A DNA stretch of 64,000 bases from Azolla caroliniana (taxonomy: Eukaryota; Polypodiophyta), in contig JBHGNT010000010.1 in the NCBI GenBank assembly GCA_043228905.1, positions 9,796,001-9,860,000 of the forward strand, read 5' to 3'. A program made the translations under genes and the position numbers. This document shows positions 43,072-55,171 of the stretch, in pieces; the first letter of the stretch is position 1, and each line of letters opens with the position of its first letter. The notes beneath the pieces are model-generated. The model did no database searches. It saw only the letters and a program-made list of their open reading frames with translations, and was not told the origin of the DNA.

Positions 43072-43512
43072 TGTTAAGTAATTAGGTAATTAACTAGGGT
43101 TAATTAGAGACTAATTATATGGTTACGTTAAGCAGCGGAAGATTAGTATGATATGCGCGTGAGAGTGTGTGAGAGGAAGAGAGAGAGAGAGAGGAAGTTA
43201 CACTTGAACACAAAGATAAATGGGGGATGATTGACTACATTGAAAAGTGTCATCAACATACAAAAATACCCACAATGAGGTATATATACAACCCATGTGC
43301 AAAGGTGCACATGTGTGGGTAGAACATAGGTACTTATGTGTAAGTCCTACATTAAATGTACTAAGGAGTGGAGGATCTAGAATATCCCACTTAAGTACAA
43401 GGTCCTATTTAAAGGCTTAAGGTCAACACATTAACTAGATTCGATCTAGGTAACTACTAAGTTACATGTGTTGACTAACTAGATTAAACTAGTTGAGCTT
43501 GATATCTCAACA
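43072..43512 (-). repeat. copia-D 5' LTR (441 bp)
   Basis: Same ends as the 39372-39800 LTR, with an extra 12 bp of AG repeat. Confidence 0.9.
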
Positions 43513-44451
43513 GTTGTAACCAACTCATCTTTTGTTTACGGATAGATGCTTGATAAATTCCATAATATCGTGTAAACTGTTTAATATTGGAAAGACAAAT
43601 ATCTCATGACGAAACACCGTGGATATTGACTTGTCTTGTAAACTCCCCCACCAATTGTCCCATAGCATGCTTAAATTTATCATGTCCAAGAAAGGATGAA
43701 TTAAATCTCAATGGTTGTCTCCCAATAAAGCTCTAAAACCATCCACAGTTTGATGTGTGCATTCCAAAACAACTGGGAAATGATTTGATGATCCAATCCC
43801 CCTATACACTTGCATAGTCAAAAACTCTGGCAAGAATGTATCATCATGCATAATATAAATGTGATCCAGTCTACTCCAAGTTTATCTATATTGTGCTGAT
43901 TGAAAGGAATAACCAACATCATTTCCATTGATCCAAGTCCATGCAACATACCTTACGACATCCATCATAAACAAATCACATACCTCTCGTTCGGGAGCAT
44001 CCATCAAGCCATGCATCGAAGTAGATTGGCCCACCTCAGAACACATATTAAAATCCCCTAACAAAAAACTAGATCTCCCATGAAGCAAAACTTGATTTAA
44101 GCATCTCCAAAGTTCCATAGATATCTTGCAACATTCGATCCATAAATACCAACCACCCAAATATGTTTTCCTTCATAATTAACTTCAACCACCAAAAACC
44201 GACCATGTACATCTCTTTGAACCACTACCGGTTTCAAGCTATCCCTTATAATAAGCATCACACTTGAATAAGGGCCCCCATTGGCTCCAGCATAAAACAC
44301 GTGATATTGCTTATGATGAAAAGAAGACCCAGATTTCCTTATGTTCTACTACACATAATATATCCCATTCACTAATAAAAATAGTTTTCCACATACCATA
44401 TTGCTTGGACGGAGAACAAATTCCCCTTACATTCCATGTGACTACCTTCAT
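43513..44451 (-). pseudogene. LINE-A ORF2: endonuclease domain
   Basis: Starts MKVVTWNVRGICSPSKQ (ATG complements 44449-44451) and carries the apurinic-endonuclease order WNVRG, then LLGDFNMC, RLDHIYI, and SSNHFPVVLE. Stops near 44338, 44195 and 43878 break it. It ends at the copia-D insertion. Confidence 0.75.
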
Positions 44452-44493
44452 CACTCACTATTTATATTACTTCTTGGCTTGTTCTTGTTCCCA

Positions 44494-45936
44494 TTATGCT
44501 AATATCTTTGGTATATCACCAAAATAATCACTTAAGACTGCAAATGCATTTTGCATAGATGGTCGATGATTATTGGTGGATCCCATTATACCCCATGAGT
44601 TATCTCTTTTCCAATTTTGTTTTTCTAACGGTAAATTGATTTTCCTGTTCTTATCAAACCTAAGGTTGAAAGGTTTTGTCCCTTGATTGAATTGTTTATA
44701 TTGTGACCCTTGCCACAGTTTTGACCTTCCTTTCAATTGATCATAATTATGTGTATGTGATAACCCCATAGGATCCCTAGAGGAACTACCATTCTTTTGT
44801 CCATTATGTGCATAAAATTTGTCTTTTTGGTACCTTGGATTATTTATCTTAGAGGCCACCTTAATCCAAGATCCACCCTCATCCATTAAATATTTTCTTC
44901 TTTCTTGATTATCTTTGTCATTATGTTCCAAAATAACAACATTCTTACCTTTTTCCACATTTGCCTCCTTGCTTTTCAACACCTCATTATCATTTAGTGT
45001 AGAGTCTGGCATTAACTCATTCCCATGGGAATTATCAGTCACCTCCATTTCTGGTGTTTGATGACATTCCGCCATGAAATGGCCTAAACGACTACATCGA
45101 AAGCAATGACTGGCAAATGATTCCCAATGCAATTGGCAACGGAATGATCTCATCTCCTCAGTCTTTATGTTTAGCCACAAAGGTCTCTTTTTTGTTGTAT
45201 TCCATAGCATACATAACCTATATTTATTATATGCTTTAGCATTTGGGGCTACTATCACCTTTCCCAATTGTTCCATGACACCTTGAATTATAGGCCATAA
45301 AAACGAAAATTTACACTCTACCTCCACCCATATTGGACACTCTTGTTTCAAAATTTCCTAAAACTCGGCTAATGGTTTCCAAGGGACAATATAGACTAAA
45401 TTGTTATTGTATAAGACCGGCACACGCGATAACAATCTATCTCGTTGTTCTTCGATTCGGAAAATGACCTCAAAAAACCCGCGTGGACCTTTATACACGT
45501 CTTCCACACTATTTCTACCAATCATTGCATTTAGCCATTGCGCCACCCAATTTACTAAAGGATTTTTCCCTGCAAAGAAACAAATAATGCCTCTCTCATG
45601 AAACATGGAAAATGCCTTTAAGATTTCTCTATGTGGCATCTCCACCTCGACAATGTCATCCTCTTCTACATTGGCCACCATATCAGTAGTATCTGGTAAA
45701 ATCTCATGTAGTGCTTCATTAACAACTACATGCATTAGATCCCAATATTGCGCTTTCCTCTCTTCCTCACCTTCTCCCATAACTTGTGCATATGATGGTT
45801 TTGGAATCATCTCTATATCCGCCTCATGCATATTATTAATGCCAATCTTTTGTTTCTTCAAAATAACTTCATCTTCTCCTTCTCCTCTCTTACTTTCTAT
45901 TTGTCTCTCAATTATTCCTTCATCCATTGCGTCCAT
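44494..45936 (-). pseudogene. LINE-A ORF1: zinc-knuckle nucleic-acid-binding protein with one stop
   Basis: 480-codon frame with a single in-frame TAG at 45358-45360 (Phe-stop-Glu). N-terminus acidic with an Arg/Lys patch; a DUF4283-like RNA-binding region (REILKAFSMFHERGIICFF to VYIVPWKPL); then CCHC knuckle CFRCSRLGHFMAEC and a basic, Asn/Gln-rich tail. It overlaps nothing and precedes the endonuclease by about 40 bp, as in plant L1 elements. Confidence 0.8.
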
Positions 45937-46122
45937 ATATACAACGCCCCAATTATAAAAATAAATAAATTAATAAGAGGATGGATGATTAACCTGAAAT
46001 AGAGACGAGGACATTCGAGCTTGCCGTCGAAGAATGTTGTTATAGCACTTACCCAATTATGTCGATGTAGCCACGACTAATTATTCCTCTCGCGTCTCCT
46101 CGTCCTTTTCCTCGTGATTTTC
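45937..46122. other. Probable LINE-A 5' UTR, left part
   Basis: Between the ORF1 start and the solo LTR. No features beyond AT-rich sequence near the start and CGTC/CTCG words. Confidence 0.35.
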
Positions 46123-46173
46123 TGTAAAAACGAAGGTGCGGAAGTGTCAGACAAACTGGCTCCGCCAGATAGC

Positions 46174-46224
<51 letters not shown>

Positions 46225-46539
46225 GAACGTTAAAAATCTATTACAAAACAATAATAGTTCTCTCTGTTCATACAACGTGCTCAACAACACTTTTTATACA
46301 AGTCCTAAGAGGACTGACTGAAGTATTGTGTACTTCAATGCTCACACGAGCGTTTGACACTAACTACGAGACATTAACTACCTAGTAGTCTAGGCTGCTA
46401 CTAGGCCTCCGGTTACTGCTGGATTTGGCTAACTGGCTCCCCAGCTCATCGACTCACCGATCCGGCTCATCCTTCTGGATGTTGATCCGGCTCAGGCTTA
46501 TTCAGCCGATTCGGATCCGGTTGAGCTTGCCGCTCAACA
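46123..46539 (-). mobile_element. Solo LTR of the copia-A family (417 bp) with 5-bp duplication
   Basis: On the minus strand starts TGTTGAGCGGCAAGCTCAAC and ends TTTTTACA. Flanked by TTTTC at 46118-46122 and 46540-46544. Contains an AG microsatellite (about 46177-46216). LTR-LTR recombination of a former full element is the usual origin. Confidence 0.9.
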
Positions 46540-46544
46540 TTTTC

Positions 46545-46789
46545 TGATTTTGTCCTACTTTGTTTCTCTGATTTTCTCGTTTATCCTACTCTATTTCTCC
46601 TACTCCTACTCTCTCTCTCTCTCTCTCCCTATTTTTTGTCTTCTTCTTGAATCTGATTTTTTGATTCTCCCCTCGTCGCGCCTCTCTGTTTTCCTCTCTC
46701 CTCCCTAATCAATCTCTCTGTCTCTTTCTCTCTATTTTTGTCTTCCTGTCGTTGAGGCTGTACTCTCTCTCTCTTTATGTAGGGAGAGG
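46545..46789. other. Pyrimidine-rich stretch
   Basis: CT-rich simple sequence (TCTCTCT runs at 46610-46630 and 46763-46775). No gene. It may be LINE-A 5' UTR upstream of the solo LTR insertion. Confidence 0.35.
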
Positions 46790-49700
46790 GACGTCCTATA
46801 ATGCAATTAAAAAACTTGAATATGCATTTGAAGAAATGATCCCCACATGCTCTAAATTCCACATGAGGATAACTTTCAGCTTCTTTATATAGGCTTTCAC
46901 CCCATGTCTATTTTCAAACATGAAAGCATTACGCATATTCCAATTGTGTTGTAGACCCCAATAACGTAAAAATTGGAACAATATCTCCATCTCATCATTT
47001 GAACCATTTTGAACATATTGAGAAAAAACCCATTGTTGAGGTCTCAAACAACAACGGGTTAAAACTTGCCAAATGTCTGATAAGTACTTCCAAATGGTAC
47101 ACGTTATAGGACATTTAATGAACCTATGTGTACTATCCTCCAATGGAACGGTGCAAAAGAAACAAGTGACAGACCCTAGTTCTTGTCTCTTTAAGGCTGA
47201 ACCTAATGGGAGCCCACCAATCATGACTCTCCATATGAATACCTTTGCATGAAATGGTAAATGGGAATGCCAACCACGTTGTAATATTTTCCACCACCTT
47301 CCATCTGACTTACATATATTCCACAACTTCGCAGCTTTAGGAGATAGCCAAGATAACGATGTCATTGCATGATGATACAATATATTTGTAATGACCTGAA
47401 CAAGTATGTACCATCTTGTAACCGCCAATCCACCCAAGCTCCAACATTTGTTTTCAATGGCAAAGATCATTGCGACAATGGTATATCTTGTAATTTCTCC
47501 CAAATAAATCCATAATTCGGGGGAATACATAACCATCACTTGGCATCTTCAAATTCCGACAACCTTTAAGATTCATTATCAACCACATCTTCCAAATGTA
47601 CAATCCTCAATCGAAATAAACGATTGAATTGAGATCTCAACTTCTCTTTCCCATGCCAAAACAACACTCAGAAGTACCAAGCAATTCATTTTGCAATGGA
47701 TTACAAGATTCTCGATCACTTGATGGTCCCCATTCAAAAAGAGATAATGCATCTTGCCATGATCTTACCAAATGTTGTCCACATACAGAATGCATCTTGC
47801 CATGATCTTACCAAATGTTCTCCACATACAGAATCCCCAATCGAAATAAACGATTAAATTAGGATCTCAACTTCGCTTTCCCATGCCAACACAACACTCA
47901 GAAGTAGCAAGCAATTCATTTTGTAATGAATTACAAGATTCTCGATCACTCGATGGTCCCCATTCAAAAAGAGATAATGCATCTTGCCATGATCTTACCA
48001 AATGTTGTCCACATACAGAATCCCCAATCAAAATAAACGATTGAATTGAGATCTCAACTTCTCATTCCCATGCCAAAACAACACTCAGAAGTACCAAACA
48101 ATTCATTTTGTAATGAATTACAAGATTCTCGATCACATGATGGTCCCCATTACAAAAGAGATAATGCATCTTGCCATGATCTTACCAAATGTTGTCCACA
48201 TACAAAATCCCCATTCGAAATAAACAATTAAATTGAGATCTCACCATCTCTTTCCCATGTCAAAACGACACTCAGAAGTAGGAAGCAATTCATTTTGTAA
48301 TGAATTACAAGATTCTCGATCACTTGATGGTTCCCATTCAAAAACAGATAATGCATCTTGCCATGATCTTACCAAATGTTGTCTACATACAGAATCCCCA
48401 ATCAAAATAAACAATTAAATTGAGATCTCAACTTCTCTTTCCCATGCCAAAACAACACTCATAAGTAGGAAGCAATTCATTTTGTAATGAATTACAAGAT
48501 TCTCGATCACGTGATGGTCTCCATTCAAAGAGAGATAATGCATCTTGCCATGATCTTACCAAATGTTGTCCACATACAGAATCCCCAATCGAAATAAACG
48601 ATTAAATTGAGATCTCAACTTCTCTTTCCCATGCGAAAACAACACTCAGAATTACCAAGCAATTCATTTTGTAATGAATTACAAGATTCTCAATCACTTG
48701 ATGGTCCACATTCAAAACGAATAATGCATCTTGCAATGATCTTACCAAATGTTGTCCACATACATAATGCATCTTGCCATAATCTTACCAAATATTGTCC
48801 ACATACAGTATCCCCAATCGAAGTAAGCAATTAAATTGAGATCTCAACTTCTCTTTCCCATTCCAAAACAACACTTAGAAGTAGCAACCAATTCATTTTG
48901 TAATGAATTATAAGATTCTCGATCACTTGATGCTTCCTCATTCAAAAAGAGATAATGCATCTTGCCATGATCTTACCAAATGTCATCCATATACAGAACA
49001 CATCTTTCCATGATCTTACCAAATGTTCTCCACATACAGAATCCCCAATCGAAATAAACGATTGAATTGAGATCTCAACTTCTCTTTCCTATGTCAAAAC
49101 AACACTCAGAAGTAGCAAGCAATTCATTTTGTAATGAATTACAAGATTCTCGATCACTCGATGGTCCCCATTCAAAAAGAGATAATGCATCTTGCCACGA
49201 TCTTACCAAATGTTGTCCACATACAGAATCCCCAATCGAAATAAACAATTGAATTGCGATCTCAACTTCTCTTTCCCATGCCAAAACAACACTCAGAAGT
49301 AGCAAGCAATTCATTTATTAATGAATTATAAGATTCTCGATCACTCAATGGTCCCCATTCAAAAAGAGATAATGCATCTTGCCATGATCTTATCAAATGT
49401 TGTCCACATATAGAACGCATCTTGCCATGATCTTACCAAATGTTGTCCACATACAGAATCCCCAATCGAAATAAACGATTGAATTGAGATCTCAATTTCT
49501 CTTTCCTATGCCAAAACAACACTCAGAAGTAGCAAGCAATTCATTTTGTAATGAATTACAAGATTCTCGATCACTTGATGGTCCCCATTCAAAAAGAGAT
49601 AATGCATCTTGCCATGATCTTACCAAATGTTGTCCACATACAGAATGTCGAATCTTTAGAGGAATACTTCCATTGAGTAATGTCCACCAGGATGCTTGAA

Positions 49701-50575
49701 TCTTTGTTTTCCCCTGCACCAATCCTTCATGCTCAAGAAAACATTGCATCATAGATATCCATAGTTGATCTTGTTGACACATATCTCGTAATAATGCAAA
49801 TGGATGAGCCATCAAATGCATTTCCAAATCCAATATTGTTGCACCACCTAACCTTGTAGGAGTAGCCAAATGGTTCCATGAAATCCATGTAATTCCCATT
49901 ATTTCTCCCTTCCGCCACAACATGAACCGAATAGGTTGTAACATGTTTTGCAATGCCTTCTTAGTCCAAGGTAGTAAAGGCAAAAAATATAATAACATGG
50001 GTATCAAGATACATTGCACCACTTATCAAGATACATTGCACCACTTTGAGTCGTACATGAAAGGGCCATTGTTGAGACTTCCAATACATAAATTTGTCCT
50101 TCAATTTAGTACCAATCCAATCAATCAATTGAACATTTGCAACATCAACACCTAATGGATAACCCAAATGTCGATAAATTGATCCTCGTGTAATGACTGA
50201 CCCCCACCATCCCAAACATTCCAAATCATTCTCCGTACAAGAAATAAGGTGAGACTTCCTCCAATTTATATACAACCTTGAAGCCAAAGCAAATTGATCC
50301 CAAACTTGCATAACTCCTTTCAAGATTTTCTTTTGAGGCTTGTAAAAAATTAAAAGAATCATTAGCCAATGCATGTGCCACCAATTGTCCACCAGAAGGA
50401 AGATGCAGACCCACAATATCACCACTGGCCGCAAGATTCGACAACATTACTAGCAAAGGATGTGTAACAATATCAAATAACAATGGACTCAGTGAACATC
50501 CTTGCCGCACGGATCTAGTAAGAAACACTTTCGGAATAACTCCGCCATTAAGCATCACACGGGAGGTTGCATCAA
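46790..50575 (-). mobile_element. LINE-B: 5'-truncated L1 with an internal satellite array
   Basis: Minus-strand ORF2 fragments: RT from RSVRQGCSLSPLLFDIV (50530) through PLLPWTKKAL, TRLGGATILDL and SWWTLLNGS to 49650; then a tandem array (49650-47601); then the zinc-binding tail (HAKVFIWRVMIGGLPLGSALKR, CFFC, HRFIKC) to about 46796. Homologous to LINE-A throughout. The left-hand part of ORF2 is lost where copia-A2 sequence begins at about 50576. Confidence 0.8.
47601..49650. repeat. 187-bp satellite array derived from LINE ORF2, ten copies
   Basis: Copies begin near GAGATCTCAACTTCTC at about 47631, 47860, 48047, 48234, 48421, 48608, 48836, 49068, 49255 and 49486. Spacing is 187 bp, or about 229 bp where a 43-bp piece (GCATCTTGCCATGATCTTAC and onward) is duplicated. 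Read on the minus strand the unit encodes SVCGQHLVRSWQDALSLFEW, which lines up with the SSMVQQLVLSWQRCLKLFNW region of LINE-A. The unit length is not divisible by three, so the array cannot be read as one frame. Confidence 0.92.
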
Positions 50576-50579
50576 CCAT

Positions 50580-52760
50580 GCTTTCCCCGCACAAGGAACT
50601 GAGGAGAGAGTTCAGGCGCAAAGAAAAGGGGAAGAAGAAGATGCCGGAGTACGACACCGGAAGAGAAGAGTCAGATCGGAGCGAATCTTACTCCGGAGAC
50701 GGACCTTCAGGAACGAAGTCCGAGTCAGCCAAGAGGGCCTTGCAATCGGCGAACGTGAAGTTACGTTGATCGACCCACTAGAAGAACCCCATAAAAAGGT
50801 ATGGATATAACGAGTATATGGCGCATCACTATGCGTACATGAGGAAAGTGGCAGAGGTGCGTGAGTCAAAGAGCTACGCCGAAGCGGCAGAGGAAGTGCA
50901 TTGGTGTGCCACAATGGAGGAAGAAATGCGGGCACTTGATACCAATGATACATGGAACCTGGTTGACCCTTCCCGACATTACAAACTGATCGGTTGCGAG
51001 TGGGCGTACAAGGTAAAGTATAATGTTGATGGTTCGGTCAACCGGTACAAGGCCTGGTTAGTGGCCAACGGGTATGCGTAGACCCATGGAATCAACTACG
51101 ACGAGATCTTCTCTTCGGTAGCGAAGATGACAATGGTTTGTGTCATGCTGGTAATTGCCGAGGCACAGGAGTGGCATCTTCACCAAATGGACGTGAAGAA
51201 TGTGTTTCTTCAAGGAGACTTTGAAGAACAGGTCTACATGATCCAACCCCCGGTTTTTAGTCGGTAGTGTGCCGACTCAAGAAGTTACTTTATTATGGCT
51301 TGAAGCAAGCCCCCCAAGCTTGGAATTCGAAGATCACGCACCGGTTGCGTAAGATGGGGTTTGTGGCCTCGGAGTCCGACTCTTCGCTATTCATCCATAA
51401 CGGTCTAGACGATTTTGTATGTATCTTGTTATACGTGGATGATCTAGTCATCACTGGACCTGAACTTGTTGAAATCGACCAAGTGAAGTCCCAACTGTCG
51501 GATGCATTCGAAATGAAGGACCTAGGGGACCTTCATTACTTCCTCAGGATCGAAGTGATCCACACCCGCGATGACATGTTGCTCTCACAACGACACTATG
51601 TGTTGAATATGTTGTACAAGTTCGGCATGACGGATTGCCAACCAGTCTCCACACCCCTGAACCGGAACCTGAAGCTTCATCTTGACCCCGGATCGACCTA
51701 CGATGAGAAATGGTTCTGACAAATTTTTAGAAGCCTTTTTTATTTAACAATCACCCTACCCGACATTAGCTATCTGGTCAGAGCAATAAGTCAATTCATG
51801 TAGAAGCCAACCGTGGAGCACCTTCAGTGCGTGCACCGAATACTGAGGTATGTTGGCGGCAGTAAAAACTGGGGATTGTTATACCGACACGGTATAATCG
51901 AAAAGCTAGTCGGATATACGGATGTCGATTGGGCTAGTGATCTGTCGTTTTGTTGATCCACTTCCGGTTAAATGTTCTCCCTTGGTAGCGTGGCTGTTGC
52001 GTGGAGTAGTAAAAAGAAACCGATTGTGGCTATATTGAGCACTAAGGCTGAATATTGGGGCGCTATTGTTGCCAACTATGAAGCTATCTGGCTTCGGCAA
52101 CTGCCGCAAGACCTCTGGATCGAAGCACCAACTCCGATCCCAATCTATTGCAACAATATGAGAAGCATGCAACTGGCCAAGAACCCCGTGTTTCATGCTC
52201 AGACAAAGCACATAGAAGTGCACTATCACTTTGTGCGCGACCGGGTCCTGAACGGTGAAGTCGAACTCCGGTATGTCCAAACGGATCGACAAGTTGCTGA
52301 CATCTTCACCAAGGCCCTTGGGACCAACAAGTTGCAACATTTTTTGGAGATGCTTGGTCTTCAACATTTCGACATGCCACACTTGAGGGGGAGAACCGGT
52401 ACTGATACGGGGAGAACCGGAACCGGAATGGAAATCGGGAAAGTAGGAAATGGCACCGGACAAGCAGCCAGAGAGAAGGAAACAAATGAAGCAAGGGGAG
52501 ACAAGAAGAAAAACGGAGCCAAGTCGGCTGATGAAGTCGGCACATCTTAACAAGTTGAAACAAGCGGCGACAACGGTAGAGTCAAGAAGGACAGAGCCGT
52601 TCAGAAGGAGAAGGCCAAGACCCGGACGTGGTACGATGTTGTGAAGGGTCTGAAGGTTGATGACAAATTGGAGACAACCAATTCGGACAAGAGCTGGTAT
52701 GAATCAGAGGCACCCGATTAGGAAGAGGAGTTCGATTTGAAGAAGCCGAATCAACTAAAA
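50580..52760 (+). pseudogene. copia-A2 RT, RNase H and C-terminal extension, broken
   Basis: Reads FRRKEKGKKKMPEYDTG, NEYMAHHYAYM, RT with HQMDVKNVFLQ and LLYVDDLVI, RNase H with a damaged middle (51720-51970) and DIFTKALG, then the extension past CTTGAGGGGGAG (52382) including KAKTRTWYDVVKGLK and SDKSWYESE. The last two motifs match copia-A1, so the extension is conserved. Stops near 50767, 51080, 51718 and 52549, and frameshifts near 51265. Confidence 0.82.
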
Positions 52761-52879
52761 CCCAAACGAACGAGAAGGCACTGACACGGATGTACTGACA
52801 AGTCGAGAAGTGCCGAAGTCGCAACAACGATAAAGCTGAAATGGGCCTTATGAACAGACAAGCCGATCGACAAGGTCGA

Positions 52880-53367
52880 TGTCACGACACAATGACGTCA
52901 AATACGTAGTTAATGAAGATTGAACCTGCAACCTCATATCTACAAGATGTCATGCTCAACCATTTTGATATGAGCATGCATTTGTATAATGGTTTGGTAT
53001 TATATAGTCTAGCAGATAGTATATTTCAGAACCAGAATATTCTAGTCGTTCGTAAATTCTTGAAATATTGTATGGCATATTCTAGATGAGTATATTCTAG
53101 AGATATTCAATCTCGAAACATCTATAAATACTTGTAAACTCCTTGGTCCCTATTAAGGGATTCAACACCAGTCATTGACACATCAATCTAGTATTCTCAT
53201 TTCGCCTCATCTTTGTCTCCTTGATCTTTATTTTTGTCTTCATGCCCTCATGTCTCTCACAACATCTAGAGTTCCTAGCCACGTCACATCTAGCTCAAAG
53301 TTCATCCATCACACGTAGCCCAATCATCTATGCTCCGTCCTAGTTCACGTTTGGTGTGTCCGTGACA
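52880..53367 (+). mobile_element. LTR-T solo LTR (488 bp) with perfect GTCGA duplication
   Basis: Ends TGTCA/TGACA, flanked by GTCGA at 52875-52879 and 53368-53372. Removing it restores copia-A tail sequence seen intact in copia-A1 near 10520. On the plus strand it has loose heat-shock half sites (53033-53117) and TATAAATA at 53123-53130; a B-box-like GTTCAATCT lies on the minus strand near 52915-52965. Confidence 0.9.
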
Positions 53368-53519
53368 GTCGAGAGGCGCGGAACCAGATGGGTTGTGGAA
53401 AGCGGGACCGGATGAGTCGATGAGCACGAGCAAGGTGGGAAGACGCCAAGAGGAGCCAGAAGGAAGGACTGACAGACACAAACACCACGATCCGACCTCA
53501 AGTTGAGCTTGAGGGGGAG

Positions 53520-53963
53520 TGTTGAGTGGACAAGCTCAACCGGACCCGCATCGACTGAATAAGACGGAACAAAGAACTGGATAGGTATCCGAATCTGTAT
53601 CCGGAAGCAAGAGATGGATTGGAGAGACGAATCTGATTGTAACCGGTAGACCGTTAGATGTCTACAATCTTAGCCTAGTACGTAGACAGATTCCTTGGAG
53701 TTAGTGTCAGTCACTCATATGAGCATTGAAGTACTTGTTCGTACTTCTATTAGTCCTTTTAAGGACTTGTATAAAAAGTGTTCTGTAGGACATTTGTATG
53801 TACAGAGTGTTATTATTATTTAATTAAGTTTATGCTATTATGCTCTCTCTGTCTCTCCCATGTATTGTGTATTCTTGAGCTTCCATTAAACCTTCATTCT
53901 GTTTTACTGTTGTTATCCGGTTGAGCCGGTTTGTCTACAAACTTCCGCACAATATCTTTTACA
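53520..53963 (+). repeat. copia-A2 3' LTR (444 bp)
   Basis: Starts TGTTGAGTGGACAAGCTCAAC after CTTGAGGGGGAG (53508-53519) and ends TCTTTTACA. Single copy of the block that is duplicated in the copia-A1 LTR. Confidence 0.8.
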
Positions 53964-55131
53964 ACCTAACAATGCCCAATGATGAGGCCGTTTTGGCATG
54001 GATGTCCTCCATGCTGCCCACATGATGATCATAATGATGATGATTGGGATAATCAGAATTGTGATTGGGTTGTTGAATGCTTGCACGATCGTGATCCTGA
54101 AGAAATTGATGTTGGTGTTGTTCATGGTGGTGGTGAATCAATAATGAAGAAGGAGTAGGAGGAGGGGGAGGAAGAAACCGTCATCACTTCTTCCTCTGTC
54201 TCTCTCTTGGCCACCTACCTCTTCCTTATTATTCTTCTTCTTCTTTCTCATTCACTCCATCATTCTCTGACCACTAGATCTTGGCCCATGTTCCTTCTTT
54301 TTGCCACTAAAAAAATATGGTGACTCTAGTTCATCTCCCAAACTTTCTACATTCTATATCTGTCCATCTGTAAGTGATGGAGAATCCAAGCTTCTAGTAT
54401 CCATTGATGTTGATAGGGAAGAAGAAGAAGAAGATGTCCCTACATCGAAGGAATGGCTCTGATGTAGTGAAAACAAAAAACAAACGAGGTTCCGCTTGCA
54501 TCTTAGAGGGAGGGAGTAGGGGTGTTTGCATCTCAATTGCTACTATCTCTAGAAGTGGTGGTTGAGAAGAGGCGATGGACATGGTTACAAAGAAAACCAA
54601 TGATATTATGATGTTAAAAAATAATCTTATTCTTCTTCATCCTTTTCTTCCAGAGATACAAACCATCTAGGTCCATTGTTTTCAATCCAAAGGGTCTTCA
54701 ACATCCTCTTTCTAGAACCTTGCAACAAGTTTGGTAAACTGATCATCGATAGAGAAATAGTTGGGAGGCTTGACTCTAGACATATTTGGCCATGGCATCT
54801 CAAGAATAGGGGAAGCAGCCAAGAGCTCATCTCTTCTTCTTGCTTCATAATCATGCTTTTCTCTCATCATGTGAGCTTTGTCGATCTATTTAGCTTTCTT
54901 CCACTGCATACACTGCCTTCCTTGCTTAAAATCAATGGCACCAAGACCTGAGCTCTCTGTCTCTCAACACCTACACACACACACACACAGGCACAAACAT
55001 AGACACAGAGAGGGAGAGGGAGAGAACGGAGAGGAAGAGTGAGGGATAGACCTCTTCTCAAGGGAGGGAGGGTCGGTCGTTCGGGCATGCCAATGTTAAT
55101 GCGTTGGCTCCATCCCCTCCCAAGGGGGTTA

Positions 55132-55171
<40 letters not shown>

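Larger units (their letters stand above)
39372..43512 (-). mobile_element. copia-D: young non-autonomous copia lacking RT and RNase H
   Basis: Complete element of 4141 bp: LTRs of 429 and 441 bp, a primer site, one long open frame, and a polypurine tract. By eye the LTRs differ at about five bases plus one 12-bp AG expansion, so insertion is recent compared with its neighbours. It sits in LINE-A ORF2. No clean 5-bp duplication: flanks read AGTAA and GTTGT, although GTTGAGTAA and GTTGTAAC may be a degraded pair. It would need RT from a relative such as the copia-A family. Confidence 0.88.
37290..45936 (-). mobile_element. LINE-A: L1-type non-LTR retrotransposon, split by copia-D
   Basis: Minus-strand ORF1 (45936-44494), endonuclease (44451-43513), then, after the copia-D insertion, RT to the zinc-binding tail (39371-37400). 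The end near 37290-37310 reads AAAAAAGAAGAAG on the minus strand, consistent with an A-rich tail. It lies about 0.5 kb upstream of the WD40 start codon. The stretch between endonuclease and RT palm is shorter than expected, so an internal deletion is likely. Nonsense codons show it is inactive. Confidence 0.85.
50576..53963 (+). mobile_element. copia-A2: 5'-truncated copia with 3' LTR
   Basis: Same family as copia-A1 from the integrase-RT linker to the LTR. It begins abruptly next to LINE-B at about 50576. The downstream side is not LINE sequence, so this junction is a rearrangement rather than an insertion boundary. A LTR-T solo LTR lies in its tail. Confidence 0.88.

Noticed and set aside
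39367-43517. Target-site duplication for copia-D
   Set aside because: The immediate flanks AGTAA and GTTGT do not match; only a loose, offset similarity is visible.
47601-49650. CRISPR-like array
   Set aside because: Plant DNA, contiguous 187-bp tandem units without spacers, and derived from LINE ORF2.
54354-54854. Minus-strand frames (60-75 codons) as a host gene
   Set aside because: Short, no domain, no clear splice joins. Left as part of an unassigned region.
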